Positions 1-7,552 of a DNA stretch of 64,000 nt are shown here, one piece after another. The first letter of the stretch is position 1; every line of letters begins with the position of its first letter. The translations under genes and the position numbers were made by a program. Under the pieces are notes generated by a model. The model was not told where the DNA came from. It did no database searches and saw only the letters and a program-made list of their open reading frames with translations. The stretch is from an uncultured Lachnospiraceae bacterium (GTDB lineage Bacteria; Bacillota; Clostridia; Lachnospirales; Lachnospiraceae): the NCBI GenBank assembly GCA_910584685.1, contig CAJUAO010000006.1, positions 1-64,000 on the forward strand, given 5' to 3'.

Positions 1-178
1 CCCTTGATAGAATTTCTTCCTCTTTTCGAAGCTTTAAAAAAATATATAACTCCCTGCCTAAGCCGCCCTGCCGCCCCAAGCTCCCTTTATTCTTAAGCCC
101 CGGACTACATGAGAGGAAACATTTTTCACCTGTACAAATTACCATTTACCTAAACCACATCTTTTACATAACCTCCAT

Positions 179-1129
179 TTATTCCTCCGCTCCTTCATCA
201 TCACATCCCTCCCCATTAACAATATTAGAAATAATATATCTTGGACGCCCCTTTATCTCATCATAAATCTTTGAAATATAATATCCTATTATCCCCATGC
301 TTGTCATACATATACTTCCCACAAGCAGCTCAATTATAATAACGGTAGTAAAGCCCTCCAGCGCCCTGCCTATAATTTTATATACAACAGACTGAACGCC
401 CAGCACTAGGGAAAGAATAAAAAACAAAACTCCCATAATGGTTACAAGCTGCATTGGAGCCACAGAAAATGTGGTTATATTTGAAACAGCGTACTTTATA
501 AGAGACCAAGAGGACCATTTTGATTCGCCCTCCTGCCTGTCCCGGACCTTAAAGCTGACAGTTGTGCTTTTAAAGCCAACCCATGAGGACAATGCCCTGA
601 AAAATGTATTTCTCTCAGGCATGCTTTTAAGTATATCCACAACCTTTCTGTCCATAAGCTTAAAGTCAGAGGCGTTTGACATATCTATCTTTGTAAGCCT
701 GCTGATAATCTTATAGAAAGTATTGGCGCAAAATCTGTGAAACCTTCCTTCCTCGCCTCTATCCTCCTTAACGCCCTCTATTATTTCGTAGCCCTCCTCC
801 CAAAGCCTGTACATCTCAACAATCTTTTCCGGAGGATGCTGTAAATCACAGTCAATAATAACGGCGCAGTCCCCCTTTGACTGCTCAAGGCCTGCAAACA
901 TGGCGGCCTCCTTGCCAAAATTCCTTGAAAAGCATATTCCCGTTACACAGGGATTCTCTTGACATTCCTTCATTATAGCCGGCCATGTGGTATCCTTTGA
1001 GCCGTCGTTGATAAAAAGCAGCTCATAAGGAATGCCTGACTTGGAAAGAATTTCAGATATGGTTGAAGCCGTCTTATGTATCATTTTTTCTTCATTATAT
1101 GCCGGTATTATTACGGATAATTTCTTCAT
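179..1129 (-). CDS. GtrB/DPM1-type polyprenyl-phosphate glycosyltransferase (GT2)
   Basis: This 316-aa protein belongs to the GT2 family that moves a sugar from a nucleotide donor to undecaprenyl phosphate on the inner face of the membrane. The N-terminal GT-A domain (about 1-220) shows the nucleotide-binding start SVIIPAYNEE, the FINDGSKD segment and the metal-binding DCDLQHPPE motif. Two membrane helices follow at about 229-251 and 263-287, the usual GtrB layout. The length is typical. The start is preceded by AAGGG on the minus strand. It is the only leftward gene of the polysaccharide locus and diverges from the main operon. It probably makes a lipid-linked sugar used to decorate the polymer outside the cell. 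The sugar cannot be read from the sequence. It is the second such enzyme in the locus, with the one at 10107. Confidence 0.88.
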   Translation of the reverse strand: MKKLSVIIPAYNEEKMIHKTASTISEILSKSGIPYELLFINDGSKDTTWPAIMKECQENPCVTGICFSRNFGKEAAMFAGLEQSKGDCAVIIDCDLQHPPEKIVEMYRLWEEGYEIIEGVKEDRGEEGRFHRFCANTFYKIISRLTKIDMSNASDFKLMDRKVVDILKSMPERNTFFRALSSWVGFKSTTVSFKVRDRQEGESKWSSWSLIKYAVSNITTFSVAPMQLVTIMGVLFFILSLVLGVQSVVYKIIGRALEGFTTVIIIELLVGSICMTSMGIIGYYISKIYDEIKGRPRYIISNIVNGEGCDDEGAEE

Positions 1130-1184
1130 GCAAATTTCCCTTCTGCCCTGTTTTACGGACGTATATTTGTAGAAAATATATACT

Positions 1185-1213
1185 ATTGTAATATTTTTTT
1201 TTAGGGAAGTAAA
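1185..1213 (-). promoter_or_regulatory. Sigma-A promoter for the leftward GtrB gene
   Basis: On the minus strand a TTTACT -35 (1213-1208) and a TACAAT -10 (1190-1185) are separated by exactly 17 nt. The -10 lies about 55 nt before the ATG at 1129. The site sits just outside the left end of the large palindrome. Confidence 0.6.
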
Positions 1214-1248
1214 CAGTTTTTTATTTTATATATTAATTTCATACGTTA

Positions 1249-1595
1249 ATTATGGTAACAGTTAAACACAGCCATACCCTGTGAGTAAGTCCCGTGTTGC
1301 AGCTTTAGCGGTGGGACAGCTATATAATATTTTATGGAAACATTGAGAAGGCAATTAGAAATTCATTAATATGAAACTGCCGGCTTCTTAGCGTAGGGCA
1401 TCTGTCTGAGAAAAGTGTTGTTCTTTAACACTTTTCGAGTTATGCCCGAAGCTTAGAAGCCGGCAGTTTCATGTTAATAGAATTTCTTATTGCCTTCTCA
1501 ATGTTTCCATAAAATATTATATAGCTGTCCCACCGCTAAAGCTGCAACACGGGACTTACTCACAGGGTATGGCTGTGTTTAACTGTTACCATAAT
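1249..1595. repeat. 347-bp near-perfect palindrome (long inverted repeat)
   Basis: The outer 107 nt of each arm (1249-1355 and 1489-1595) are perfectly complementary. The inner arms continue with a few mismatches and one 1-nt bulge, including an identical 18-nt stretch at 1371-1388 and 1455-1472. The tip is a 9-bp hairpin (1411-1419 with 1427-1435) with a 7-nt loop. There is no plausible coding sequence and no clear target-site duplication. It fills the gap between two divergent promoters, with its ends 35 nt and 31 nt from the respective -35 boxes. It could be a fold-back (MITE-like) element or a structural or regulatory device. The inverted repeat itself is certain; its role is not known. 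Confidence 0.95.
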
Positions 1596-1626
1596 ATGCA
1601 GAGCCATGGCGAAAAGTAACTTTTGC

Positions 1627-1655
1627 TTGCAAATTACTATGGAGTGTCATATAAT
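1627..1655 (+). promoter_or_regulatory. Sigma-A promoter for the polysaccharide operon
   Basis: A TTGCAA -35 (1627-1632), a 17-nt spacer and a consensus TATAAT -10 (1650-1655) lie 70 nt before the ATG at 1726. The expected transcript start, near 1662, is downstream of the in-frame ATG at 1606, so that upstream start cannot be used from this promoter. Confidence 0.75.
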
Positions 1656-1725
1656 GTTTAGGAAAAATAAGGAAATCAGCATATTTAAAGCTTATTCGCA
1701 ATGGAAAAAACATGGAGGAATTAAA

Positions 1726-3555
1726 ATGCAGGCAATTATATTAGCGGCGGGAATGGGAAAGAGACTTAAGGAGCTTACGCAAAACAACACTAAATGCATG
1801 GTTAAGGTAAACGGAATAACCATGATAGACAGAATGTTACATCAGCTTGACAGGCTTGCTTTGGATAAAATAATTATAGTGGTAGGATATGAAGGAAAAA
1901 AGCTGACAGATTATATATCCTCCTTAAACATAAAAACCAAAATAGAATATGTGGAAAATGAAATATATGACAAAACAAATAATATTTATTCTCTGGCCCT
2001 TGCAAAGGATTGGCTTTTAAAGGATGATACCCTTCTTTTGGAATCTGATATTATATTTGAGGACAGTGTTTTGACGGAGTTAATTGAGGACGAGAGGGAA
2101 ACGCTGGCATTGGTGGACAAGTATGAAAGCTGGATGGACGGCACCGTAGTAAAAATAGATGAGAATGACAATATTCAGGGATTTGTGCCGGGCAAAAATT
2201 TTGTATTTGCGGATATACCATATTATTATAAGACAGTAAACATATATAAATTCAGCAGGCATTTTTCAAAGACGCATTATGTGCCGTTTCTTGAGGCTTA
2301 CCTGAAGGCTCTTGGCGATAATGAATATTACGAGCAGGTGCTTCGTGTAATTACACTTCTTGACGAGCCTGAAATAAAGGCAAAGAGGCTTAACGGACAG
2401 CTATGGTATGAAATAGACGATATACAGGATTTGGATATTGCAGAATCCATGTTTGCAAAAAGCGATGATGAGAAGCTTGCAAGGCTCCAGAGCAGATACG
2501 GCGGATATTGGAGATATCCTAAGCTCATTGATTTCTGCTACCTTGTAAATCCTTACTATCCTCCAAGAAAAATGATGGATGAAATGAAGGCGAATTTTGA
2601 AAAGCTTCTTACGGAATATCCGTCGGGAATGTATGTAAATTCCCTCCTTGCCGCTAAAAATTTTGGCGTAAGGCAGGAATATATTGTTGTGGGAAACGGT
2701 GCGGCGGAGCTTATAAAGTCCGTAATGGAAAATGACGACGGAGTGATAGGCGTAATAAATCCAACCTTTGAGGAATATCCGAATCGCTACAGTAAGGAGA
2801 AGTCAGTTGTATTCGTACCTGAGGATAGGAATTTCAGATATGATGAAAACGATATAATAAATTATTTTGAAAAAAATTATATAGATACCCTTATTTTAGT
2901 AAATCCTGACAATCCTACAGGCAATTATATAAAATATGACGGAGTAATAAAAATATTTGAATGGGCGAATAATAATAACAAAAGAGTTATATTTGACGAA
3001 AGCTTTATAGACTTTGTTGACTTGGAAACAGTGACGTTTTTAGACAATGAGATATTGGAAAGGTATCCGAACGTCATAGTTATAAAAAGCATATCAAAGT
3101 CCTACGGCGTACCGGGCATACGTCTTGGCGTAGCTGCGTCAGGAGATAAGGAGCTTATAAGCGGTATAAAAAAGGATGTCGCCATATGGAACATTAACTC
3201 TTTTGGAGAGTTTTATATGCAGATAGCGGAGAAATACAGTAAGGATTACAAAACAGGTTTAAATAAGTTTTATGCCGAAAGAAAAGCATTTGTGCAGAAA
3301 CTGTCAGAAATGGAAACCCTTGAGGTTATGCCAAGCCAGGCAAATTATGTCTGCATAAGGCTTAAGGGAAGCATGAGCGCAAAGGAGCTTACAAGAGCGC
3401 TTTTGGCAGATTACAATATTCTTATTAAGGATTTAACGGCAAAAATCAGAAAGCTTGAAAAATCAGAGGAAGGGGGGGAATATATCCGTATAGCAGTGAG
3501 AGATAAAGAGGATAACGATAAATTAGTACAGGCATTAAGACAGTCATTAAAATAA
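1726..3555 (+). CDS. Bifunctional nucleotidyltransferase / class I-II aminotransferase
   Basis: This 609-aa fusion has two domains. Residues 1-235 form a LicC-like sugar or choline-phosphate nucleotidyltransferase, with the signature AAGMGKRLKELTQNN, the acceptor-lobe KCMVKVNG and an acidic metal site near ESDIIFED. Residues about 255-609 form a fold-type I PLP aminotransferase like HisC or CobD, with NPDNPTGNYI, FDESFIDF and the PLP-lysine motif SISKSYG. The start at 1726 has GGAGG 7 nt upstream; the longer frame from 1606 lies before the promoter. A similar fusion, PntC, activates aminoethylphosphonate with CTP in phosphonate pathways, but no phosphonate mutase gene is seen here. With the cyclodeaminase-like gene 23 nt downstream, it probably makes a nucleotide-activated amino compound for decorating the polymer. 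The substrate is unknown. Confidence 0.85.
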   Translation: MQAIILAAGMGKRLKELTQNNTKCMVKVNGITMIDRMLHQLDRLALDKIIIVVGYEGKKLTDYISSLNIKTKIEYVENEIYDKTNNIYSLALAKDWLLKDDTLLLESDIIFEDSVLTELIEDERETLALVDKYESWMDGTVVKIDENDNIQGFVPGKNFVFADIPYYYKTVNIYKFSRHFSKTHYVPFLEAYLKALGDNEYYEQVLRVITLLDEPEIKAKRLNGQLWYEIDDIQDLDIAESMFAKSDDEKLARLQSRYGGYWRYPKLIDFCYLVNPYYPPRKMMDEMKANFEKLLTEYPSGMYVNSLLAAKNFGVRQEYIVVGNGAAELIKSVMENDDGVIGVINPTFEEYPNRYSKEKSVVFVPEDRNFRYDENDIINYFEKNYIDTLILVNPDNPTGNYIKYDGVIKIFEWANNNNKRVIFDESFIDFVDLETVTFLDNEILERYPNVIVIKSISKSYGVPGIRLGVAASGDKELISGIKKDVAIWNINSFGEFYMQIAEKYSKDYKTGLNKFYAERKAFVQKLSEMETLEVMPSQANYVCIRLKGSMSAKELTRALLADYNILIKDLTAKIRKLEKSEEGGEYIRIAVRDKEDNDKLVQALRQSLK

Positions 3556-3578
3556 ACGTTTTTTTGGAGGAAGCAAAA

Positions 3579-4520
3579 ATGAAAATTATTACGCATGGGG
3601 AAATAATTAATATGGGAATAACTCCAAAGCAGTGTTATGATTGGGTAAGCGAGGTTATAGCAGATAAAAATGATTATGTGCTGCCTCATAAAATCAGCTT
3701 AAAATATAAGGAGGACGGTTTTTATAATACAATGCCGTCAATTTTGGAAAAGGAAGGGTACTTTGGAGCAAAGGTTGTAAACAGATACCCAGACAGAAAG
3801 CCAGCCCTTGACAGTAAATTAATGTTGTATGATTTAAAAAGCGGCGAATTAAAGGCGCTTATGGATGCAAATTTTATTACGGCAATGAGAACAGGAGCGG
3901 TTGCCGCCCATTCTATTAATCTTTTGGGGAAAAAGGATGGAAATACCATAGGGATTATCGGGCTTGGCAATACTGCAAGAGCGGCGGTTAAAGTGCTGGC
4001 AGAGGTAAATAAGGAAAAGAAATATATAATTAAGCTGTTAGAATACAAAAATCAGCATGAGCTTTTTAAGGAGGAATTGTCATCCCTGTATGATAATTTA
4101 TCATTTGAATATGTAAGCACGTATGAAAGTCTTATCAGGGGAAGTGATGTTGTAATTTCAGCAGCCACATACTTTGAAAATGATATTGCCGCAGAGGATT
4201 GGTTTGAGAAGGGAGTATTGCTTGTGCCGATACATACCAGAGGCTTTGGGGTATGCGATTCGGTCTTTGATAAGGTATTTGCAGATGATACAGACCATGT
4301 GGCTCATTTTAAAAATTTTTTCCGTTTTAAGAAATTTGGTGAGGTTACGGATGTCGTAAATGGAAAAATACCGGGAAGAGAGACAGAGGAGGAAAGGATT
4401 ATTGCATATAATATCGGCATATCCTTACATGACGTATATTTTGCCCTTAAGATATATAATGAGTTTAAAGGTGGCACAGTTATAGAGATGAAGCAGCCTG
4501 AAGGAAAGTTCTGGGTGTAG
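3579..4520 (+). CDS. Ornithine cyclodeaminase / mu-crystallin family protein
   Basis: This 313-aa NAD(P)-binding protein belongs to the family that includes ornithine cyclodeaminase, alanine dehydrogenase and SbnB. The N-terminal substrate lobe contains the family lysine region (YFGAKVVNRYPDR) and MRTGAVAAHSINLLGKKD. The Rossmann lobe begins at GIIGLGNTARAA. The start at 3579 follows GGAGG (3566-3570); a TTG at 3564 would leave no binding site. It sits 23 nt after the nucleotidyltransferase-aminotransferase fusion and is surely co-transcribed with it. Members of this family make or reduce imines of amino acids, so it may supply or modify the amino compound activated by its neighbour. That role is inference; the family is clear and the exact reaction is not. 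Confidence 0.85.
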   Translation: MKIITHGEIINMGITPKQCYDWVSEVIADKNDYVLPHKISLKYKEDGFYNTMPSILEKEGYFGAKVVNRYPDRKPALDSKLMLYDLKSGELKALMDANFITAMRTGAVAAHSINLLGKKDGNTIGIIGLGNTARAAVKVLAEVNKEKKYIIKLLEYKNQHELFKEELSSLYDNLSFEYVSTYESLIRGSDVVISAATYFENDIAAEDWFEKGVLLVPIHTRGFGVCDSVFDKVFADDTDHVAHFKNFFRFKKFGEVTDVVNGKIPGRETEEERIIAYNIGISLHDVYFALKIYNEFKGGTVIEMKQPEGKFWV

Positions 4521-4558
4521 AAAGGATTTAGGAGAAAAAGCCTATAAAGAGGAAGAGA

Positions 4559-5515
4559 ATGAGAGAAATGGTATCAGTAATTATATTATCATATAGAAAC
4601 ACTCAGGGAATTTATGAGACACTGGAGAGCGTACTTTCTCAGAAGTATGATAATATAGAGCTTATAATTTCAGATGACGGAACGCCGGGATTTTCGGAGG
4701 AGCTTCATAATATTGAAGACTATATTGAAGCTAAAAAGAACAGTAATATAAAAAATACCGTAATAAATGCAATAGAGGTAAACGGGGGAACCGTAAAAAA
4801 TATAAACAGCGCAATAAAAAAAGCCCGGGGAAAATATATAAAAATATTATCGTCAGAGGACAGATTTTCAAATAGCGATGCCTTAGATAAATATGTTGAA
4901 TATATGGAAAACACCAAGGGAGTTATTGCCTTCGGCAAGATGCGGGGAGTTACCAGAGAAGGCGAATATAAATATGAGCTTTTGTCATGCGAATCCGATT
5001 ATAAGCTTCTTAAGAGCTATACCATTGAGGATACAAGAAACAGATTGTTTAAGAGGAACTTTCTTCCTGCTCCGGCGTGGATAGCCGACAGAAGGCTCTT
5101 TGAGGAAAACGGATTGTTTCCTGAGGATACAAGGCTTATAGAGGATTATCCCTATTGGCTGTATTTATCCATGAAGGGAGTTAAATTTGATTATATAGAT
5201 GAGGTGCTTATAGATTACAGGCTGTCGGGAGTATCAAGCGGCGGATTTTACGGCGAAATGTTTATGAAGGATATGCTTGTAATATATAATAAATATATAT
5301 TTCCCTATGACAGACGGTTTGGAATATTCCAGCCTGTCTACAACTGCTTAAAGAGAGGGGGATTAAACTTTTACATGTCTGCTGCCAGATGGGACAAAAT
5401 GAGCGCAGGCCGGAAAATACTTGCAGGAATAAAATATTTTCCGTTTTTTATACTTGTTAAATTCCAGAATTTTATGAATAATTACAAAAATAAACGGATT
5501 GGCGGGAAAAAATAA
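4559..5515 (+). CDS. Family 2 glycosyltransferase
   Basis: This 318-aa protein has a GT-A nucleotide-diphosphosugar domain in its first 210 residues: VSVIILSYRN at the start, ELIISDDGTPG, and a weak DXD-like segment near SSEDRFS. A hydrophobic, basic C-terminal end may hold it at the membrane. GAGG lies about 6 nt before the ATG. The gene lies between the amino-compound genes and the dTDP-amino-sugar genes, in the same direction and 38 nt after the cyclodeaminase-like gene. It probably adds one sugar to the repeat or side chain; donor and acceptor are unknown. Confidence 0.85.
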   Translation: MREMVSVIILSYRNTQGIYETLESVLSQKYDNIELIISDDGTPGFSEELHNIEDYIEAKKNSNIKNTVINAIEVNGGTVKNINSAIKKARGKYIKILSSEDRFSNSDALDKYVEYMENTKGVIAFGKMRGVTREGEYKYELLSCESDYKLLKSYTIEDTRNRLFKRNFLPAPAWIADRRLFEENGLFPEDTRLIEDYPYWLYLSMKGVKFDYIDEVLIDYRLSGVSSGGFYGEMFMKDMLVIYNKYIFPYDRRFGIFQPVYNCLKRGGLNFYMSAARWDKMSAGRKILAGIKYFPFFILVKFQNFMNNYKNKRIGGKK

Positions 5516-5528
5516 AGAGAGGTTTTTT

Positions 5529-5942
5529 ATGGAAATAAAGATAGTCGAATTTGAAGAGCATGGTGATGAGAGAGGTACATTGATTGCGCTGGAGCAGATG
5601 AAAAATGTACCCTTTGAGATAAAGCGGGTTTATTATATGTTTGATACGGTTCACGGGGTAAGGCGAGGCTTTCACGCCCACAAATGCTTAAAGCAGATAC
5701 TTGTCTGTGTAAAGGGAAGCTGTAAGATACTTCTGGACGACGGAACACAGAAAGCAGAGGTTTTGCTGGACAGGCCCAATAAGGGACTTATAATAGACTC
5801 ACATATATGGAGGGAAATGTTTGATTTTTCAGAGGATGCGGTTTTGATGGTGCTGGCGTCCCAGTTGTATGACGAGTCGGATTACATTAGAAATTATGAT
5901 GATTTTATCAGCTACGTTAAGGAGAAAAGTGATGAACATTAA
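5529..5942 (+). CDS. fdtA: dTDP-4-oxo-6-deoxyglucose 3,4-ketoisomerase (FdtA/QdtA family)
   Basis: This 137-aa cupin isomerises dTDP-4-keto-6-deoxyglucose, the RmlB product, to the 3-keto sugar. The conserved core RRGFHAHKCLKQ carries the active-site histidines, and the flanking strands KGSCKILLDDG and IDSHIWREMF fit the FdtA/WxcM cupin fold. The start at 5529 has AGAGAGG upstream and removes a 10-residue in-frame extension. The gene overlaps the next one by 11 nt, a sign of tight coupling. FdtA (galacto product, leading to Fuc3N) and QdtA (gluco product, leading to Qui3N) differ by a few residues that cannot be judged safely here, so the symbol marks the family. Confidence 0.85.
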   Translation: MEIKIVEFEEHGDERGTLIALEQMKNVPFEIKRVYYMFDTVHGVRRGFHAHKCLKQILVCVKGSCKILLDDGTQKAEVLLDRPNKGLIIDSHIWREMFDFSEDAVLMVLASQLYDESDYIRNYDDFISYVKEKSDEH

Positions 5943-7020
5943 ATATACGGATTTTGAGAGAATGCATAAGCCTATAGAAAAGGAGCTTGAGCAGTGCTAT
6001 AAGGAGGTTTTTAACAGTCAGTGGTTTATTCAGGGAAGGAAGCTTGAGCAGTTTGAGCGTGAATTTGCAGAGTACTGCCAGACAGACTACTGTGTGGGAG
6101 TGGGAAACGGCTTAGACGCTTTAAGGCTTATTTTACAGGCCTGCGATATAGGCGAGGGGGACGAGGTAATCGTACCGTCAAATACCTTTATTGCCACAGT
6201 ATTAGCCATAAGCTATACGGGAGCGAGCCCCGTGTTTGTGGAGCCTGATATAAGCACTCTTCTTATAAATCCCGATTTAATAGAAGAAAAAATAACGTCA
6301 AGAACAAAGGGCATAATGGTTGTTCATCTTTACGGAAGAATAGCTCAGATGGAAAAAATCATGGATATTGCAAAAAAGCATAAGCTTAAGGTGTTTGAGG
6401 ACTGCGCCCAGGCTCACGGAGCAATAAGAAACGGAATAAAGGCAGGAGCATGGGGGGACGCAGGGGCATTCAGCTTTTATCCCGGTAAAAACCTTGGAGC
6501 ATTGGGAGACGCAGGAGCCGTCACAACGAATAATAAGGAGCTGGCGGAAAAAGTAAGGGCCCTTGGAAATTACGGCTCAAGGATAAAATATAAGCATGAA
6601 TATAAGGGCGTTAATTCAAGGCTTGACGAGCTTCAGGCAGGATTTTTGTCCGTAAAGCTAAAGTATCTGGATAAATGGACACAGGAAAGAAAGGAAATAG
6701 CAGATAAATATTATAAAGGAATTAACAATGAAAAAATAAAATTGCCGTCATATACAAAGGAAAATGTATATCACATATTTCCTGTGCTGGCAGACAACAG
6801 AAATCAATTACAGAAGTATCTTGAGGAAAAGGGAATACATTGCTTGATTCATTATCCCACAGCCATACATTTACAGGAGGCTTACAGGGATATGGGCTTA
6901 AAGCGGGGAGCGTATCCTCTGGCGGAAAGGATATGCGATACGGAGCTTAGCATACCGTTATATCCGGGCATGACAGACGGGGAGATACAGTATGTTATTG
7001 ATGCAATTAATGAATATTGA
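5932..7020 (+). CDS. fdtB: DegT-family dTDP-3-keto-6-deoxyhexose aminotransferase
   Basis: This 362-aa PLP enzyme converts the 3-keto sugar made by the previous gene to a 3-amino-3,6-dideoxyhexose. DegT/DnrJ/EryC1 marks include VGVGNGLDALRLIL, EVIVPSNTFIATVLA, VFEDCAQAHGA and the lysine region FSFYPGKNLGALGDAGA. The start at 5932 uses AAGGAG inside the end of fdtA; the longer in-frame extension overlaps fdtA coding and is unlikely. The length matches FdtB and QdtB. Both are expected to act in the cytoplasm on dTDP sugars from the RmlA-RmlB pathway encoded at 16.6 kb and 14.3 kb. Confidence 0.88.
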   Translation: MNIKYTDFERMHKPIEKELEQCYKEVFNSQWFIQGRKLEQFEREFAEYCQTDYCVGVGNGLDALRLILQACDIGEGDEVIVPSNTFIATVLAISYTGASPVFVEPDISTLLINPDLIEEKITSRTKGIMVVHLYGRIAQMEKIMDIAKKHKLKVFEDCAQAHGAIRNGIKAGAWGDAGAFSFYPGKNLGALGDAGAVTTNNKELAEKVRALGNYGSRIKYKHEYKGVNSRLDELQAGFLSVKLKYLDKWTQERKEIADKYYKGINNEKIKLPSYTKENVYHIFPVLADNRNQLQKYLEEKGIHCLIHYPTAIHLQEAYRDMGLKRGAYPLAERICDTELSIPLYPGMTDGEIQYVIDAINEY

Positions 7021-7031
7021 GGGTGATGATA

Positions 7032-7541
7032 ATGATTAGAAGGTTGGAAATGAAGGATTTGCCTCATATGTATGAGTGGATGCATGACGAGGAGGTTACA
7101 AGGAATTTACAGGCTGACTTTGCAGGCTTTACAAGGGATGATGTTTCAGACTTTATAAAAAATGCAATGGAGCAGAATGAAAACAGCGAAAATGTTCATT
7201 TTGCAATTATAGATGAGAATGATGAGTATATGGGCACAATAAGCCTTAAAAACATAAACAGAAAAGATAAGAATGCAGAATATGCAATCGTTACAAGAAG
7301 AAAGGCCCATGGAAAGGGCTATGCAGGGGAGGCAACTAGGAATATACTTAAGCTGGGCTTTAATACCTATGGACTTGAAAAAATTTACTTATATGTTGTA
7401 ACTGAAAATATAGCCGCAAATAAATTTTATAAAAAGTGCGGCTTTAAGGAGGAGGGAGTGTTCAGAAAACATCTGCTTATACGCGGAAGCTTCCATGATA
7501 TACGCTGGTATTCCGTACTAAAAGAAGAATTTGACATATAA
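7032..7541 (+). CDS. GNAT acetyltransferase, likely for the dTDP-3-amino sugar
   Basis: This 169-aa protein is a RimJ/RimL-type GNAT enzyme: IRRLEMKDLPHMYEWM at the start, the acetyl-CoA loop RRKAHGKGYAGEATRN and the late strand YLYVVTENIAANKFYKKCGF. The start at 7032 lies 7 nt after GAGGGTG; the ATG at 7026 is too close to that site. It follows fdtB directly, so it most likely N-acetylates the dTDP-3-amino-3,6-dideoxyhexose. In other bacteria this step uses a left-handed beta-helix enzyme (FdtC or QdtC), so a GNAT here would be a replacement. The substrate is inferred from gene order only. Confidence 0.8.
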   Translation: MIRRLEMKDLPHMYEWMHDEEVTRNLQADFAGFTRDDVSDFIKNAMEQNENSENVHFAIIDENDEYMGTISLKNINRKDKNAEYAIVTRRKAHGKGYAGEATRNILKLGFNTYGLEKIYLYVVTENIAANKFYKKCGFKEEGVFRKHLLIRGSFHDIRWYSVLKEEFDI

Positions 7542-7552
7542 GGAGTATTCAG

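Noticed and set aside
1..145. Leftward open frame running off the window edge (about 48 codons from an ATG at 145)
   Set aside because: No recognisable family, a weak ribosome binding site and odd Gly/Leu/Lys composition. The 178-nt flank shows nothing else that can be supported.
1249..1595. Invertible promoter switch
   Set aside because: The whole segment is symmetric, so inversion would leave the sequence nearly unchanged, and the promoters lie outside it. No recombinase gene is nearby.
1606..1725. In-frame 40-codon extension of the nucleotidyltransferase-aminotransferase gene
   Set aside because: It begins before the expected transcript start of the promoter at 1627-1655, has no family similarity, and the ATG at 1726 has a good ribosome binding site.
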